Source of the DNA: Amyelois transitella
Lineage: Eukaryota; Arthropoda; Insecta; Lepidoptera; Pyralidae
NCBI RefSeq assembly: GCF_032362555.1
Contig: NC_083509.1
Span: 4,983,001-5,047,000, forward strand
Direction of reading: 5' to 3'
DNA length: 64,000 bases
The position numbers and the translations under genes were made by a program. The notes under the pieces were generated by a model. The model saw only the letters and a program-made list of their open reading frames with translations, searched no databases and was not told where the DNA came from. Shown here piece after piece: positions 23,121 to 36,563 of this stretch. Numbering within the stretch: position 1 is the stretch's first letter; each line of letters opens with the position of its first letter.

Positions 23121-24179
23121 AGATTTTCGTACTTCAAGACAAGTCCAATCATGTGTTTCTCATTCCGTCGACCATTTTACAAGTAATAATGTTGTTCAGT
23201 TTCATGGGCTAAACACACCCTTGCCTACCCTTTACCACCTATCGTTATGCCTCATATAGTAGGTACCTATCATCACCTATTATTTTCTATTTTACAGTAA
23301 TAATGATTCATTAACTGCAAATATAACCTTGTAATCCTGTACATTTATATGGGATTACAAAGTTATTCATGCAGTTGGTGTATTTAGAAAACTGGACCGA
23401 AATTACAAAATATTTAGGTTTTCCCATGATAAAGACACTAAACTCTATTTGTATTCTCAATTTTAAGCTTCTATGTCGGCTAGAAGTGCTTTAGACTTTT
23501 GATGATGGGTGAGTCAGTGAGTGACAAAATTCAAAAACTTTTAACAAGTTGTCATTCTTAAACTTCTAGTTCAAATTGTCTGAAATTTTAAATATACCTT
23601 GTTTATATAATGCCTGATTAGTTACTGGCTTCTTGTTTTATCCACAACAAAATTAAAGGGGGGTCGAAAATAGCCTGAATTTCTTCGAGGAAAGGATGGT
23701 ACGGCCTTGCCGCTTTTTTTGCCCGACTTGGCAGGGGCACGGCAGTGCCCCCAGATAAAACACAGATAAGTAATAAAATAGCCGCTAATAGTTACGAGAA
23801 GATTGTACCTAGGCAAATGTCAATGTGACACTTTTGACAAAACTTGATAGCTCGCCACACTATATGTTATCAATTTTTTACAAGTTTTTTAGCATGCGAT
23901 ATCTCTATTTAGTTTGTGATTAAGACTGCCTGAGAATCTAACTGGACTGGTCACTATTAGTTACATCAGTCTGAAAAACCCAACGCTTGCTCAGTCGCAC
24001 ACAATCTGTAGGCGTAGGAATTGTATGGCACGTGTACCTACTTTCAAAGCCCCAAAAAATATCATAGTACCCGTAGCACTTGCTACAATAACTTTTTCTA
24101 ATAATAATAATAATGTTGGAACCTCAATTTTATCTAAAATTTATTCAATATTCAAATGGAAGAAAATCTGTATAAAGAA
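23121..24179. other. Intergenic, no gene recognised
   Basis: Holds low-complexity AT-rich sequence, a small GC-richer patch at about 23640-23760 and the TATCTCTATTTAGTTTGTG word near 23899. Short frames on both strands have no supporting signals. Confidence 0.35.
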
Positions 24180-24325
24180 AGAGGTGACTAAGGGATACGT
24201 TAATAAACTTAAGATTCAGAAGCCATACAGTACAGCTGAACGCCTATCAGTCTCTTCAAGACTGTTGGCTCTGTCAACCCCGCAAGGGATATAGAAGTGA
24301 CTATATTCATGTATGTTTGTGTCTA
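24180..24325 (+). repeat. (ATGT)n-tailed repeat, 3' half
   Basis: GAGGTGACTAAGGGATACG, AGCTGAACGCC, TCAAGACTGTTGGCTCTGTC and CCGCAAGGGATATAGAAGTG, then an ATGT-like tail. Just left of the intact mariner. Confidence 0.7.
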
Positions 24326-24370
24326 TGTTTTTTTTTGTTATAAGTAATAAATATGGAATCTCTCGATATA

Positions 24371-25688
24371 CATTCAGTCAGAAAAGTATCGGGAATGGAT
24401 TATTTATTTATGGTTCCAAATTCAAATTTTTGTTTTTTTTGTTGTTGTTAGATTGGCACAACTGTTTTCCAGTTTGGCGCGGAGTTTGAGTTGCATCTGT
24501 TGTTTACATTAAATACAGTGCTATTTTTAGTTATATCATATCTAGTGTGTATTGCTAATTTCATAATGGATAAAAACATCGAACAAAGAGTTTGTCTTAA
24601 ATTTTGCATTGCCAATGGAATATCGTGTTCGGAGTCACTGAAAATGTTACAGAAGGCTTACGGTGAATCGACTTTATCAAAAACTCGTGCTTATGAGTGG
24701 TACAAAGCGTTCAAAAGCGGTCGAGATGTGATGGAAGATTTGCCTCGCTCTGGTAGGCCATCAACGTCTGCAACTGAAGTTAACATCGCAAAAGTGAAGG
24801 AAATAGTGACTGAAAATCCTCATTCAACTTTGAGAGAGATAGCCACCGAACTTTCTGTATCTCCCGAGTCGATCCGTACCATTTTAACTAATAATTTGGG
24901 TATGAAACATGTTGCCGCTCGGCTAGTCCCAAAAGACCTGAATTTTTTTCAAAAACTCAATCGCATGAGAGTCGCTGAGGACATGCTAGAACGAGTCAAT
25001 TCCGACCCAACATTCATGAAACGCATTGTTACTAGTGACGAGACGTGGGTTTACGAGTTTGACATGCAAACTAGTCAACAAGCTTCGGAGTGGCGCCTTC
25101 CAACTGAACCGAAACCGAAAAAACCACGCCAAAGTCGTTCAAAAGTCAAAGTCATGTTGACTGTTTTCTTTGACTATCGCGGTGTTGTGCACTCGGAATT
25201 CTTGCCGGAAGGTCAAACGGTAAATAAGGAATATTATTTGAGTGTTATGCGGCGTTTAAGAGAGCAAATCCGACGAAAAAGGCCAGATTTGTGGAAAGAA
25301 AATTCTTGGATTTTGCACCATGATAATGCACCTTTGCATAAGGCCATCATTGTGAACGTATTTTTAACCAAACACTCAACAAATACCATCGAGCAACCAC
25401 CATATTCACCAAATATGGCTCCAGCCGACTTTTTTCTTTTTCCTAAACTCAAATTACCACTTCGTGGCACCCGTTTTCAATCGGTAGAAGACATAAAAGA
25501 GAATTCGCGGCGAGAACTGACCTCAATTCCGGAAACAGCGTTTAAAAAATGTTTTGATGATTGGATTATTCGTTGGCGTAAGTGTATCGTTTCTAAAGGA
25601 GCATATTTTGAAGGTGATAAAATAAATTTGGATGAATAACAAACAGTTTGTGTATTATTGATCTTTTCCCGCTACTTTCTTGACAGAG
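24371..25688 (+). mobile_element. Mariner element with uninterrupted transposase frame
   Basis: Inverted ends CATTCAGTCAGAAAAGTA and (reverse) CTCTGTCAAGAAAGTA, flanked by TA, bound about 1.32 kb. A 23-bp region of each end aligns with a 2-nt gap and a few differences. The element contains one open transposase frame (24566-25639), so it is the youngest-looking transposon here. Confidence 0.88.
24566..25639 (+). CDS. Mariner transposase, DD34D, apparently intact
   Basis: 357 aa from MDKNIEQRVCLKF; the frame extends upstream to 24491 but this ATG matches the family start. The N-terminal paired-type helix-turn-helix region is followed by the linker motif DLPRSGRPSTS, then WVPHEL-equivalent RLVPKDLN. 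The catalytic triad is complete: TSDETWV, HHDNAPLHK and APADFFLFPKLK, with 34 residues between the last two aspartates. The usual SPDLAP motif reads SPNMAP here, next to but not at the third catalytic aspartate. The protein cuts and pastes the element at TA sites. I see no stop or frameshift. Whether it is active cannot be told from one copy. Confidence 0.92.
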   Translation: MDKNIEQRVCLKFCIANGISCSESLKMLQKAYGESTLSKTRAYEWYKAFKSGRDVMEDLPRSGRPSTSATEVNIAKVKEIVTENPHSTLREIATELSVSPESIRTILTNNLGMKHVAARLVPKDLNFFQKLNRMRVAEDMLERVNSDPTFMKRIVTSDETWVYEFDMQTSQQASEWRLPTEPKPKKPRQSRSKVKVMLTVFFDYRGVVHSEFLPEGQTVNKEYYLSVMRRLREQIRRKRPDLWKENSWILHHDNAPLHKAIIVNVFLTKHSTNTIEQPPYSPNMAPADFFLFPKLKLPLRGTRFQSVEDIKENSRRELTSIPETAFKKCFDDWIIRWRKCIVSKGAYFEGDKINLDE

Positions 25689-26991
25689 TAGTAAATCAAG
25701 AATGCGTTAAATTATGTCCTTGTGGCACAAGCTATTTTCAATACTTATTAAATTTCGCATTGCATGATTATTAGTGTATGTAAGCGTAAACATCAATAAG
25801 CACGCCATTTACTTGATAATATAATACACATGCGTAGCGAATGGACACATCCAATCCACCCTCTGCAAACGTAAGTACAGACTGACTGAACGGAACGGTC
25901 TGTCTAAGTCTTATTTATCACTCGTCAAGCCCGGTCTAACAGTCGAAATCAGTCTCAATATTGCTCAATATCAACAAGTCTAATAGAGGCATTAATCATT
26001 GTGATTATTACACGAATAAAGCATTAATATGAATGTGAAATTGTGTTTGTGTGTTCGCCTTTCACGCTGTACCGGGAGCGATGATTCGGTTGTATTTATG
26101 CTCTGATCCGTGAAATCTTTTTTTGCGAATATGATTCTTCGTTGCTATTGACTTAGGGTGTCACATTCTTTACTATGATTGACAGATTGAGTGTGACGTT
26201 AGTGATGTCGCCATAATGTCAAAATCTATGAACCGATTTCCATGAACTTTTGCATACCTATAGAGTGTAGTATGAAGAAGGACATAGAGTACTTTCAAGG
26301 CGGATGAAAACTAGTTTAAATAAATCTAAAGGAATCTTAACAATAGTAGCAAATTGTCGTAGTTACATAGATACGGCAACACAGAACTGTCTGTTTCACA
26401 AAATCCAAAGAACTTTTCTTTCATTGGAAATTGGAATTGAACGAACGAAAGGAAACATGGTTGTTTTTCAGCATTCATATTATTTTAAACTTTGTCTGTT
26501 TTCATAGTTATTCCTTTAATTAATTATGAATGAAGTTTAGTAATTGACTTTTGGAAATTTGTTATGTAAAATAAATGTAAATAATCTAGAGGTTAGCGTC
26601 ATAAAGTGCTTGTAGATAGAAAGTTTGTTAATGGAAGAAAAAATGATTTCTATGCGAATTCCATGATTTCAGTAAGTGGAGTTACTAGTTTGTTACTTTA
26701 ACTCAATATTAATTATATAAAATAACTTTGCCTTTTGTCATTTATCATAATAATAATGTCTATCTTTTGACGTGTCGTTCCTTTTGCATTCATGTTAGGC
26801 CGCCATGTTTGTCCTTTTATAATTTAGAAAATCGTGGTTATTGTTTGAATCTCTTCCTTTACCTTACAGCAAAGCAATAATTGACTTATATTCATCATCT
26901 TTTAATGTGCTACAATATTGTTAATGAGTGCAGTTTGATGATAAAAACGGTTTGAAAATAATTTGTATCCTTTGTTCAGGTGTAGTTCAGA
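25689..26991. other. Flank between mariner and Suv4-20
   Basis: About 1.3 kb without a supported gene. The right part (about 26840-26990) should carry the Suv4-20 promoter and 5' UTR exon, because an acceptor-like TTTGTTCAG lies at about 26971-26979. The rest shows nothing recognisable. Confidence 0.35.
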
Positions 26992-29379
26992 ATGGTTGTT
27001 GGTTCAGCAGCATATCCTGGGAGGCAAGTGCTCCACAAAATGCAGCCTATGGGCATGACACCGCGTGAGCTCTCTGAATATGATGACTTAGCGACCGCCC
27101 TCATAGTGGATCCTTACCTCAACATTACCACCCATAAAATGAACATAAGATACAGACCTTTGAAAACAAACAAGGAGGAGTTAAAGCAAATAGTGAAAGA
27201 ATTTATACAGACCCAGGATTACAATAAAGCATATTCAAGATTAGCCAGTGGTGAATGGATGCCTAGACATTTTAGTAAAAATAAACATCAACAAAACAAA
27301 TTGAGAGAACATGTAAGTTAAATATTTTGGTCTATAGAATAGTCACTTTTAAACTAATATTATCTACAAAAATATAATTCTAGAATCCAGTTTGGGAAAA
27401 TTAAAAAAAAAAAACTTATAGTGAATAATATTAAAAGTGTTAATTCTTATTTATGTAACAGAAAGAAGGAAGGAAGAAGATATTAAGTTAGAAAGGTCCA
27501 ATTCCAATCCAATTGACTAACTTCATCTGCATACTTGTCAGTTTCCTTCCTTGCCTAATTAATTTCTTCTTCCAATGTCAAGTAAACTCTGAAAATGGAA
27601 ATGTTTCTTGGTTTTCAGATATACCGTTATCTTCGTGTATTTGACAAGAAGGCTGGTTTTGTTATAGAACCATGTTATAGATACTCCTTAGAAGGCAGGG
27701 TTGGAGCAAAAATTTCTACTACTAAGAAATTTTTTAAACATGAAAGAATAGATTTTTTGGTAGGTTGTATTGCAGAGATGACAGAGGAAGAGGAAAAACA
27801 ATTGCTTCACCCAGGCAAAAATGATTTTTCTGTTATGTATAGTTGTAGAAAAAATTGTGCACAGTTGTGGCTTGGACCTGCAGCATATATAAACCATGAT
27901 TGCAGGCCTAACTGTACCTTTGAAGCTACTGATCGTGGTAAGGCATTTGTTCGTGTTTTAAGAGACATTGAGGTTGGGGAAGAAGTTACTTGTTTTTATG
28001 GAGAAGATTTCTTTGGAAATGGCAATTGTTACTGTGAGTGTGAAACTTGTGAGAGACGGGGTAAAGGAGCATTCTCTGTCAAAAGTCCTCACAATGATGA
28101 ACAGGCTACACGGTATAGGTTTAGAGAAACTGATAATAGAATTAATAGAACTAAGGCTAAGCAAACACAGAAAATTAATGATAAGAATCCAGAAAAACCT
28201 CGAATGACAAGTAGACAAAATTCCAGTATTGTATCTCCTCTTAGTATGAAAGAAATGAAGCAGAGAGGATTGACGAAATATGACGCAGAGTTGTTAATAG
28301 CTCAGGGATGTATTGCAGATATTGTTGATGGATCTGTTAATAAGCAAGCTCAAGGTAGCCGTGAATCATCTGCTTCCAGTCGTGGCGAAAGGTTACGGCG
28401 GCGGACAGATAGCAATCGCACAACAAATGGAGTGCTACCAACTACAAAGAATCAGAAACGTGGGCCCCCTTCAAGGTGTTGCAGCACAACTAGTTCTCGT
28501 AGTAGTCGTGATTCTCATAATGGTATTGTTTTGAGAAGTCACAAACGTTTACTTGATTCTTGTGCATTAAGTAACTGTGTAAAAATAAAGAATAAGGAGG
28601 ATGCCGAAGTAAAATTGGAGAGAAACCTTCATACTCCAAAAAACGAAACTGAGTTGCCGAATTCAGTAGTAGCAGAAAAAATAGTTATAAAGTCAGAACC
28701 CGTGAATGAAATTTTACGAAATAAGTTGATATTAGAAGCAGATTCTGTTGATAGTAAAATGGAAAATAAAGAAGGTCAATGTAATGTAAAAGAATCTCTG
28801 TTACAGACCATTGAATTAAGTTCATCTTCAGAAGTTACAATAGAACATCTCTCTTGTAACACTGAGCCAGATAAGAAAGTTGAAGAAGCTGAAAGTGTGA
28901 GTGATACGTGTTCTAAAAGTGAAATTTATGATTTTAGAGAAAATGTTAACCCTAGTGATTTGAATGATTGTAAATCGAGCAAGAGTAACAAAATAGATGG
29001 GTCTAATAGAGCCCAAGAAACTAAGAAAGAATTGGATACAGGACCTCCTTGGTTAGCAGACAATTCTAACAAAGGCAGTGAGTATCCTTGTACACCACCA
29101 AGGAGAGGGTTAAAATTAACTTTACGTGTAAAAAGGAGCCCTGTTGTGGAAGAAGTAATGGATTGTGGTTCCACAGCAGAGGTTCCAGAGTATGAGGTGT
29201 TGCGGTTGGAAGGTGTAGATCCTGAGACAGTGCGCCGCATGAAGAAGCGACGTAGGTCAAAAGAGCGACATCGGAAGCACAGTCCCATCCGTCCCCTGCT
29301 TCCTATGAAACGTTTGAGGTTGATTTTCGGCAATGAAAGTCGTACTATTGACTTGCCTCCTGCTATATCAGCAGACTGA
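26992..29379 (+). CDS. Suv4-20: Histone H4-K20 methyltransferase Suv4-20 (KMT5B/C homologue)
   Basis: Exon 1 is 26992-27312 and exon 2 is 27619-29379, joined in phase 0 (CAT/GTAAGT to TTTTCAG/ATA), giving 693 aa. The N-terminal part (residues about 1-107) with the [19 protein letters not shown] motif is characteristic of the Suv4-20 subfamily. The SET domain follows: [12 protein letters not shown], then the cofactor and active-site motif INHDC at about 198-202, YGEDFF at about 234-239, and a cysteine-rich post-[11 protein letters not shown] at about 244-251 that binds zinc. The remaining 430 residues are low-complexity, Ser/Lys/Glu-rich and lack recognisable domains, ending near a basic [13 protein letters not shown] patch. 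The enzyme makes H4K20me2/me3 in heterochromatin and on the genome at large. The ATG at 26992 follows an acceptor at about 26979, so a 5' UTR exon is likely. The whole C-terminal half is one uninterrupted exon. Confidence 0.95.
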
Positions 29380-29775
29380 CCGCAAGTACCTTATGGATAT
29401 GTCTCCACCGTTATTATTCAATTATTAGTTTAATTTTCACTGACTAGGATATTATGTCTAGTATTTATTTTAATGATGTGAAATCCTGATTTTAAGTATT
29501 TGTGTGATAGGCATCAAACTTATGTTTGATGATTCCAAGAACATATTTATTAAAACTAAATTGTTATTTCATTAGCACTAATTTATTGGGTCCCGAACTC
29601 TAGCTCCATATACATTTGTCAAATAAGTTTTAATGTAAATGTATGTATATTCTTATTCTTAATTCCATTTGTAATGGGAAATAACTGCCTTTAGTTTAAA
29701 CAGAACTGAAATCACTTATTTGATGAAGAGTTACTTAGATCTGTTTTTCTGACTGCTTAATAAATAAAATATAGT
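29380..29775 (+). other. Suv4-20 3' UTR
   Basis: AT-rich non-coding sequence after the stop. AATAAATAAAATA at about 29759-29771 is the likely polyadenylation signal. Nothing else is recognised. Confidence 0.5.
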
Positions 29776-30079
29776 GGAAGCGGACTTGTATATAGCATGT
29801 GTGAATGCCTTGAATTTGTATGTATTTAGTCAATATTAATTGGTTTTTCGTTGGATCATTAAAACAATGAATAACACCAAATGCAGACATTTGTTTGATT
29901 ATGATTACATTCTTTAAATTTTGATGTTTATAGTTAAGTTCCTATTAACTACGTTGCTTGTAGGGCTCATATTTAGTGGCTAGAAATGCAGCCAGTGGTT
30001 GGGAATAGATCAAAAATTTGCTTGTTTCCTAATATTCCCAAGGGTGGGAAATCAGAATAACAAATTTTTAACAAACCTA

Positions 30080-31373
30080 CGAGGGGGTTTGAAAAATTCT
30101 CGGCCCGTCTAAGAAAACAAAGATAAATAAACAAAAAAATATTTTTATTTTTCTACATAATCCCCTCTTGTCTCAATACACTTATTTAATCTATATTCTA
30201 GGGCTTCTATGCCACTCTTATAGGCCAATTCTTCCAACTCGTCAAAAAAACGTTCCGCCTCAGCCATGACCTCTTCATTTGTGGAAAATTTCTTTCCAGC
30301 CAGGTGTTTTTTCAAATTAGGGAACAGATAATAGTCCGATGGTGCTAAATCCGGTGAATAATGGTGATGGTTCAATACAACAAAACGCAGTTCATGGAGT
30401 TTAGCCATTGCAACAACTGATTTGTGCACTGGTGCTTTATCCTGATTAAAAAGGATTTTTTTTTTCGCCAATCCCGGGCGTTTTTCACGGATTTTTTCTG
30501 CTAATTTATCCAACAGGTTAGCTTAGTATGGGCCTGTAATAGTTTGTCCTTTCGGAAGGTAGTCAATAAAAATTATTCCCTTGTAATCCCAAAACACGGA
30601 TGCCATCACTTTTCCTGCAGACTTTATCGCCTTGGCCTTCTTTGGAGGCGGAGAACCTCTATGTTTCCACTATTTTGATTGTTCTTTTTTTTCAGGAATA
30701 TAATGATGTATCCAACTTTCATCGGTGGTAACAAATCTTCTCAAAAAATCGGCGGTATTTGACCTAAACAAGGCCAGAATCTCACTTAAAATTTCGACTC
30801 TGTTGAGTTTTTGTTCGGCGGTCAGCAAACGCGGCACCCATCTTGCCGAAACCTTTTTCATTCCAAGTTCATTGGTTAAAATATTAAATACCCGCTCGGT
30901 TGAGATCCCTATAGTGTCACTTATCTCTTGCACTTTTAATCTGCGGTCGTCTAAAACCATTTTATGGATTTTATCGATCATTTCTGGCGTGGTGGACGTT
31001 GAAGGCCTTCCGCTCCTAGGGTCATCTTCGATGCTTTCTCTGCCTTGTTTAAATAAAGCTACCCACTTTTTTATCGTCGAATACGAAGGCGCAGATTCAC
31101 CTAAAGTGTTATCCATGTCTTCCTTAATTTGGCTAGGTGTCATATTTTTTTGACGAAATATTTAATCACGGCTCTTACTTTGGTTTTTTCCATTTTTCCG
31201 GTAGAGAGTCAGATTAGCTCAAACAAAAAATCGTAAAAAAATAAACACACAACCTATCACAATGAAATTTAACACACTTGTAAATAAAGAATCAATCTAT
31301 CGAATGAGTATATTCTTATTTTTATTCTAGCCTCAAATCTAGGTTAGGCCGAGAACTTTTCAAACCACCCTCG
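30080..31373 (-). mobile_element. Decayed mariner (SETMAR-type transposase lineage)
   Basis: Ends CGAGGGGGTTTGAAAAATTC and (reverse) CGAGGGTGGTTTGAAAAGTT, flanked by TA on both sides, bound 1294 bp. The transposase reads on the minus strand: MEKTKVRAVIKYFVKK, a 1-nt loss in an A-run near 31146, then MTPSQIKEDMDNTLGE down to KKEQSK. A stop replaces a Gln codon (about 30670) and another replaces a Tyr (about 30526). The last part is open to DYVEK at 30145. Triad TTDESWI, NQDKAP and SPDLAPSD is present with 34-residue spacing. Lies 0.7 kb past the Suv4-20 stop. Confidence 0.9.
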
Positions 31374-31507
31374 TATTTTAAAACATAAGTTATTTTTTTC
31401 TCTGTTCACCGTGGAAATCATACCAGTATTTTGCACTGGTTCCTCCTCTTGGCTTCATCGCGCGATTAAAAAGTTGATATTTCGACTCTTTGAGAAATTA
31501 TGATTTA

Positions 31508-31715
31508 TTTCCAATGGATGTCGTAAAAGGCGACTAAGGGATAGGCTTACAAACTTGGGATTCTTTTTTAGGCGATGGGCTACCAAACTGTCACTATTTG
31601 AATATCAATTCTATCATTAAGCTAAATAGCTGAACGTGGCCATTCAGTCTTTTCAAGACTGTTGGCTCTGCCTACCCCGCAAGGGATATAGACGTGACCA
31701 TATGTATGTATGCCC
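31508..31715 (+). repeat. (ATGT)n-tailed repeat, 5' truncated
   Basis: Starts at CCAATGGATGTCGTAAAAGG and continues through GGCGATGGGCTACCAA, AGCTGAACGTGGCCATTCAG and AAGGGATATAGACGTGACC to an ATGT tail. Confidence 0.8.
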
Positions 31716-33515
31716 TCATTACAAATTCATGAATAGGATATAAAACTTACGTAGGTAACTACAGTTCATGTAGGTATAGTCTTAATGAACATTTGGATGA
31801 GAATAAGTAAATTGCATTTTATTGATTAGCAAGTTGTAGTTGTTAATTTATTAAACATAATCTATTCTACTCTCTTTACGGTTACGATAAACCAGCGGGT
31901 GGTGTTTTGTAGCGTTATGTAAATGTAATAAATATTATGGAAATATGAATTCAACAAAGAGTTTTAGGCAATATATACCTACATAATATAGGTAAATATA
32001 TAAGTATATATAATATACCTATATATAACATGTATGTACTTCTTTTTCTATCTTAAGGTACTTGCACACTGGGCATCTTTCGAGCGGTCACGGTCATCGT
32101 CGCAGCGTCGACGTTGGTGGCACTATTTGCGACGATACTCAGTGTGGACATTCATTTCAGACATTTTTTGGTCTGTTTAGTTGTGTAGTGGAAAGATATT
32201 AACATCAAGGCAAGGCAAGGTTTTTTACACTCCTCCACCAAACCGTTGAATTTGTCAGGATCCTTTGAAATTTTTGCTAACCATATTGTCCATAGTTTTT
32301 AGTCGCTTTCACAACTTCCACATGAACAATTGGAGCGGGTCTTAAACTTTGCTAGAAACCACCACATATATTATAGAAGTAAATAGATTATTAAGCAAGT
32401 CTTTCGTACATTCTTTACGGGACCCTTTGGGCGCCAGTTGGATTCGCACTTGCTACGTGGTCAAATATTTTGTCTGAATAGGTCAGCAACTCTTTGAATT
32501 TAGTTTTTGCCAGTTTTTTACAGATGGAATGTACTAGTCGAAACTAATTCAAGACACATTGTAGGCAGAAGTGTACCTAGTCTTTTCACCACGGAATGAG
32601 TCATATGAATATTTCTATCAGCTATATAATTATATCTATGCGTGTGTGTATATATATTTTTATGTCACCGGGAAATAACAAGACTCGTATGTTGATCAAT
32701 TTTCTAGGTAGTTAATCAACTCTCGGAAAATAATAAACGGCAGACTTTTGTATGAAAATTACAATAGGGATGATGACGAGGTCTTAAAACAATATTAATG
32801 AATTAATAACATGATAGAATACACGTAATTAAATACAATACGTTACTTAAATTTTTAGTTTTAGTTTTGACATACTACACGTTTTATATTCTTTCAAAGT
32901 ACTACGGGAAAGTCCATTGAAAAAAATCAAAATTATTTAAAAATAACTATGCCAGGAGCGAATAAATACAATTTGGTATAACTTTTATTAAGACATCATA
33001 ATCATATTCATAAATGCAATAATTAAGGTAGCTGCCATACAAATGAAGTTCATTTCGCGAACAAGTAACTCTAGTGTGACGTCACACTTGAGTAGCGTTT
33101 TGTAGGGGGCGTTTTGGACTAGTCCAAATAATGTGTTATGTTACTTCGTATATCTCAGGTTCAGCTTCGTATAGGTCAGTTTATTTTTTCTTGATGCCGT
33201 TATTTGACCAATGTTTTAGTTGTTGTGAAACTAAATAAAGCCAAAACAAAAAAAACAATGTCATCATGCCTATTTCCGAGTTCTAAAGATTGACAGCGTT
33301 AAAGCACGTGATTCGTTCAACCAATCAACGTGAGCCTCGCCCTTTTCGGATGATTTAACGGCAAGCCACAGTAAATTTATCAATTTACTAAAATACATAC
33401 GTTAAATAATATATTTCAAATACCATTTGTTATATTTCGAAAGTAGATTAACTACCTAGAAAATTGATCAATTAAAGGTTCTTGTTATTTTCTGGTGACA
33501 TATAACACTTAAAAG
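31716..33515. other. Intergenic, no gene recognised
   Basis: 1.8 kb of AT-rich sequence with a TATA-rich microsatellite-like stretch (about 31970-32030). A GC-richer patch at 32060-32160 contains ACACTGGGCATC and CTCAGTGTGG, possibly old repeat ends. No frame has splice or family support. Confidence 0.35.
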
Positions 33516-33590
33516 CCACCTTCAGCTGTGGCCTTTCAGTCTTTTCAAGACGTTTTTATAGACATGATTATATGTCTACATGTATACCTC
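33516..33590 (+). repeat. 3' fragment of the (ATGT)n-tailed repeat
   Basis: CTTCAGCTGTGGCCTTTCAG and TCTTTTCAAGACG, then a short region with GACATGATTATATGT. Confidence 0.5.
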
Positions 33591-34038
33591 CTATCTACAT
33601 ATATCGCAGACCGTATCCTTTGACGAACGGGTACAAAGCCTTTTCTGTTAACTCTTGAAAGTTCCGAGATAATAAGAAAGTGAATTGAACTGGTCCCAAA
33701 CATTGTAATAGATTTTATATATACCCAGACTACAAACTGTTCATGTGACAATTATACTTTGGCTAAAACTCCTAAGCAATTGGCAAAATTGAAAAAAATA
33801 GACGCAATACAGTAATCTGATAGATTATTTACTATTTTTATATTATTTTATTTTTAATACTTTACAAGATTTTTTTCAAATAAAATAAAAACAAATGTTC
33901 CCGAAATTAATAATAACGAAAAATTTAGTATTATGAGTTTTATTGAGAACTTAGTGGATATATCGACATTTAAGTCCAATGCACACTGATAGTGGTTTCT
34001 TGTACGGGCAGGATGGAACCACTAGTAAATTAGTCCCT

Positions 34039-35341
<1,303 letters not shown>

Positions 35342-35628
35342 ATTTTTTTGCAAATACCTTATTTTAAATTAAAAATTATTAAAAAACAAATTTTATTCGG
35401 GAAGCAGAATTTCAGATTTTGTTCATTGAAATATAGTTGAAGTAAGTCTATGTAATGTCAGTTTGTCAGTGTCATTCTTTTTGTCATGTAATGGCAATGA
35501 TATGAATAGAATGAATGACTATTTGTGACAGTTCGGTATCTACTGACAATAGTGGGTTGCCATTGCATATCTTCAAAATTCACCGTCTTTTAGTAAAATT
35601 TGCAAAATAACTTTACAAAATAACACTC

Positions 35629-35700
35629 AAATGGCGAAGCGCAGTTGTTAGAGCGCTCGGGAATCATTAAGTTTAGGTTATGGGATGGGTGACCGATAAT
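35629..35700 (+). repeat. tRNA/5S-like SINE fragment
   Basis: GGCGAAGCGCAGTTGTTAGA resembles a tRNA A-box region, and GGGATGGGTGACCG is the word shared by 5S rRNA and many lepidopteran SINEs. Too short for an RNA gene. Confidence 0.4.
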
Positions 35701-35730
35701 TGAAAAGTGAATAACTACTACTATTGAATA

Positions 35731-35986
35731 CTAGCTGTGCCCGCAACTTCGACCCGTGGAATGGATTTTGGGCATCATTGAAGCCCTCAAGGATGAATAA
35801 TTTTCCCCTTTTTTCATATTTTCCATTATTTTTTGCTCCTTATAGTTGCAGCGTGATGTTATATAGCCTAAAGCCTTCCTCGATAAATGGTCTATTCAAC
35901 GCAAAAAGAATTTTTCAATTCGGACCAGTAATTTCTGAGATTAGCGCGTTCAAACAAACACTTCATTTCTATAATATTAGTATAGT
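35731..35986 (-). mobile_element. Lep1-like Helitron copy, reverse orientation
   Basis: Starts CTAGCTGTGCCCGCAACTTC and ends ATAATATTAGTATAG, the reverse of the family's two ends. About 256 bp, very like 5718-5997. Non-coding. Confidence 0.7.
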
Positions 35987-36086
35987 TAGGTATAAAAACC
36001 AAACCCCTCTGAATTGATAATATGACTCTATGGTACCTAGTTTATCGCGCGTTAAAAATGGCGTCGCGCAAGCTATGTGTAATTTG

Positions 36087-36361
36087 TACATACATACATA
36101 CATACATATGGTCACGTCTATATCCCTTGCGGGGTAGACAGAGCCAACAGTCTTGAAAAGACTGAATGGCCACGTTCAGCTATTTGGCTTAACGATAGAA
36201 TTGAGATTCAACTAGTGACAGGTTGCTAGCCCATCGCCTAAAAAGAATCCCAAGTTTGTAAGCCTATCCCTTAGTCGCCTTTTACGACATCCATGGGAAA
36301 GAGATGGAGTGGTCCTATTCTTTTTTGTATTGGTGCCGGGAGCCACACGGCACGGCACGGT
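36087..36361 (-). repeat. Complete copy of the (ATGT)n-tailed repeat
   Basis: Reference copy for the family in this window: (ATGT)n tail on the left, then GTCACGTCTATATCCCTTGC, GGCCACGTTCAGCTATTTGG, TGACAGGTTGCTAGCCCATC, GCCTTTTACGACATCCATGG and the hairpin-like GGTGCCGGGAGCCACACGGC. About 275 bp. No coding capacity. Tail and truncation pattern suggest retroposition. Family name not assigned. Confidence 0.85.
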
Positions 36362-36563
36362 AATTTGTCCCGTATATATTTTTATTTATTTATTCATGTT
36401 ATGGGGGCAGGATGTTATAGCCATAGAATTTGGAATTATTAATTTTATATTATTTTGATTTATATAAATAGATTTTAAGAATATAAAACGTAAATAGCGT
36501 TAGGTTCTGACTCGTGAGTTAAAATTTTACCTCCGAATTCTTTGGGATTTACTGTGCTCTTAC

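Noticed and set aside
35629-35700. Possible tRNA or 5S rRNA gene
   Set aside because: Only isolated A-box-like and 5S-like words are present; no cloverleaf or full 5S. Better explained as a SINE fragment.
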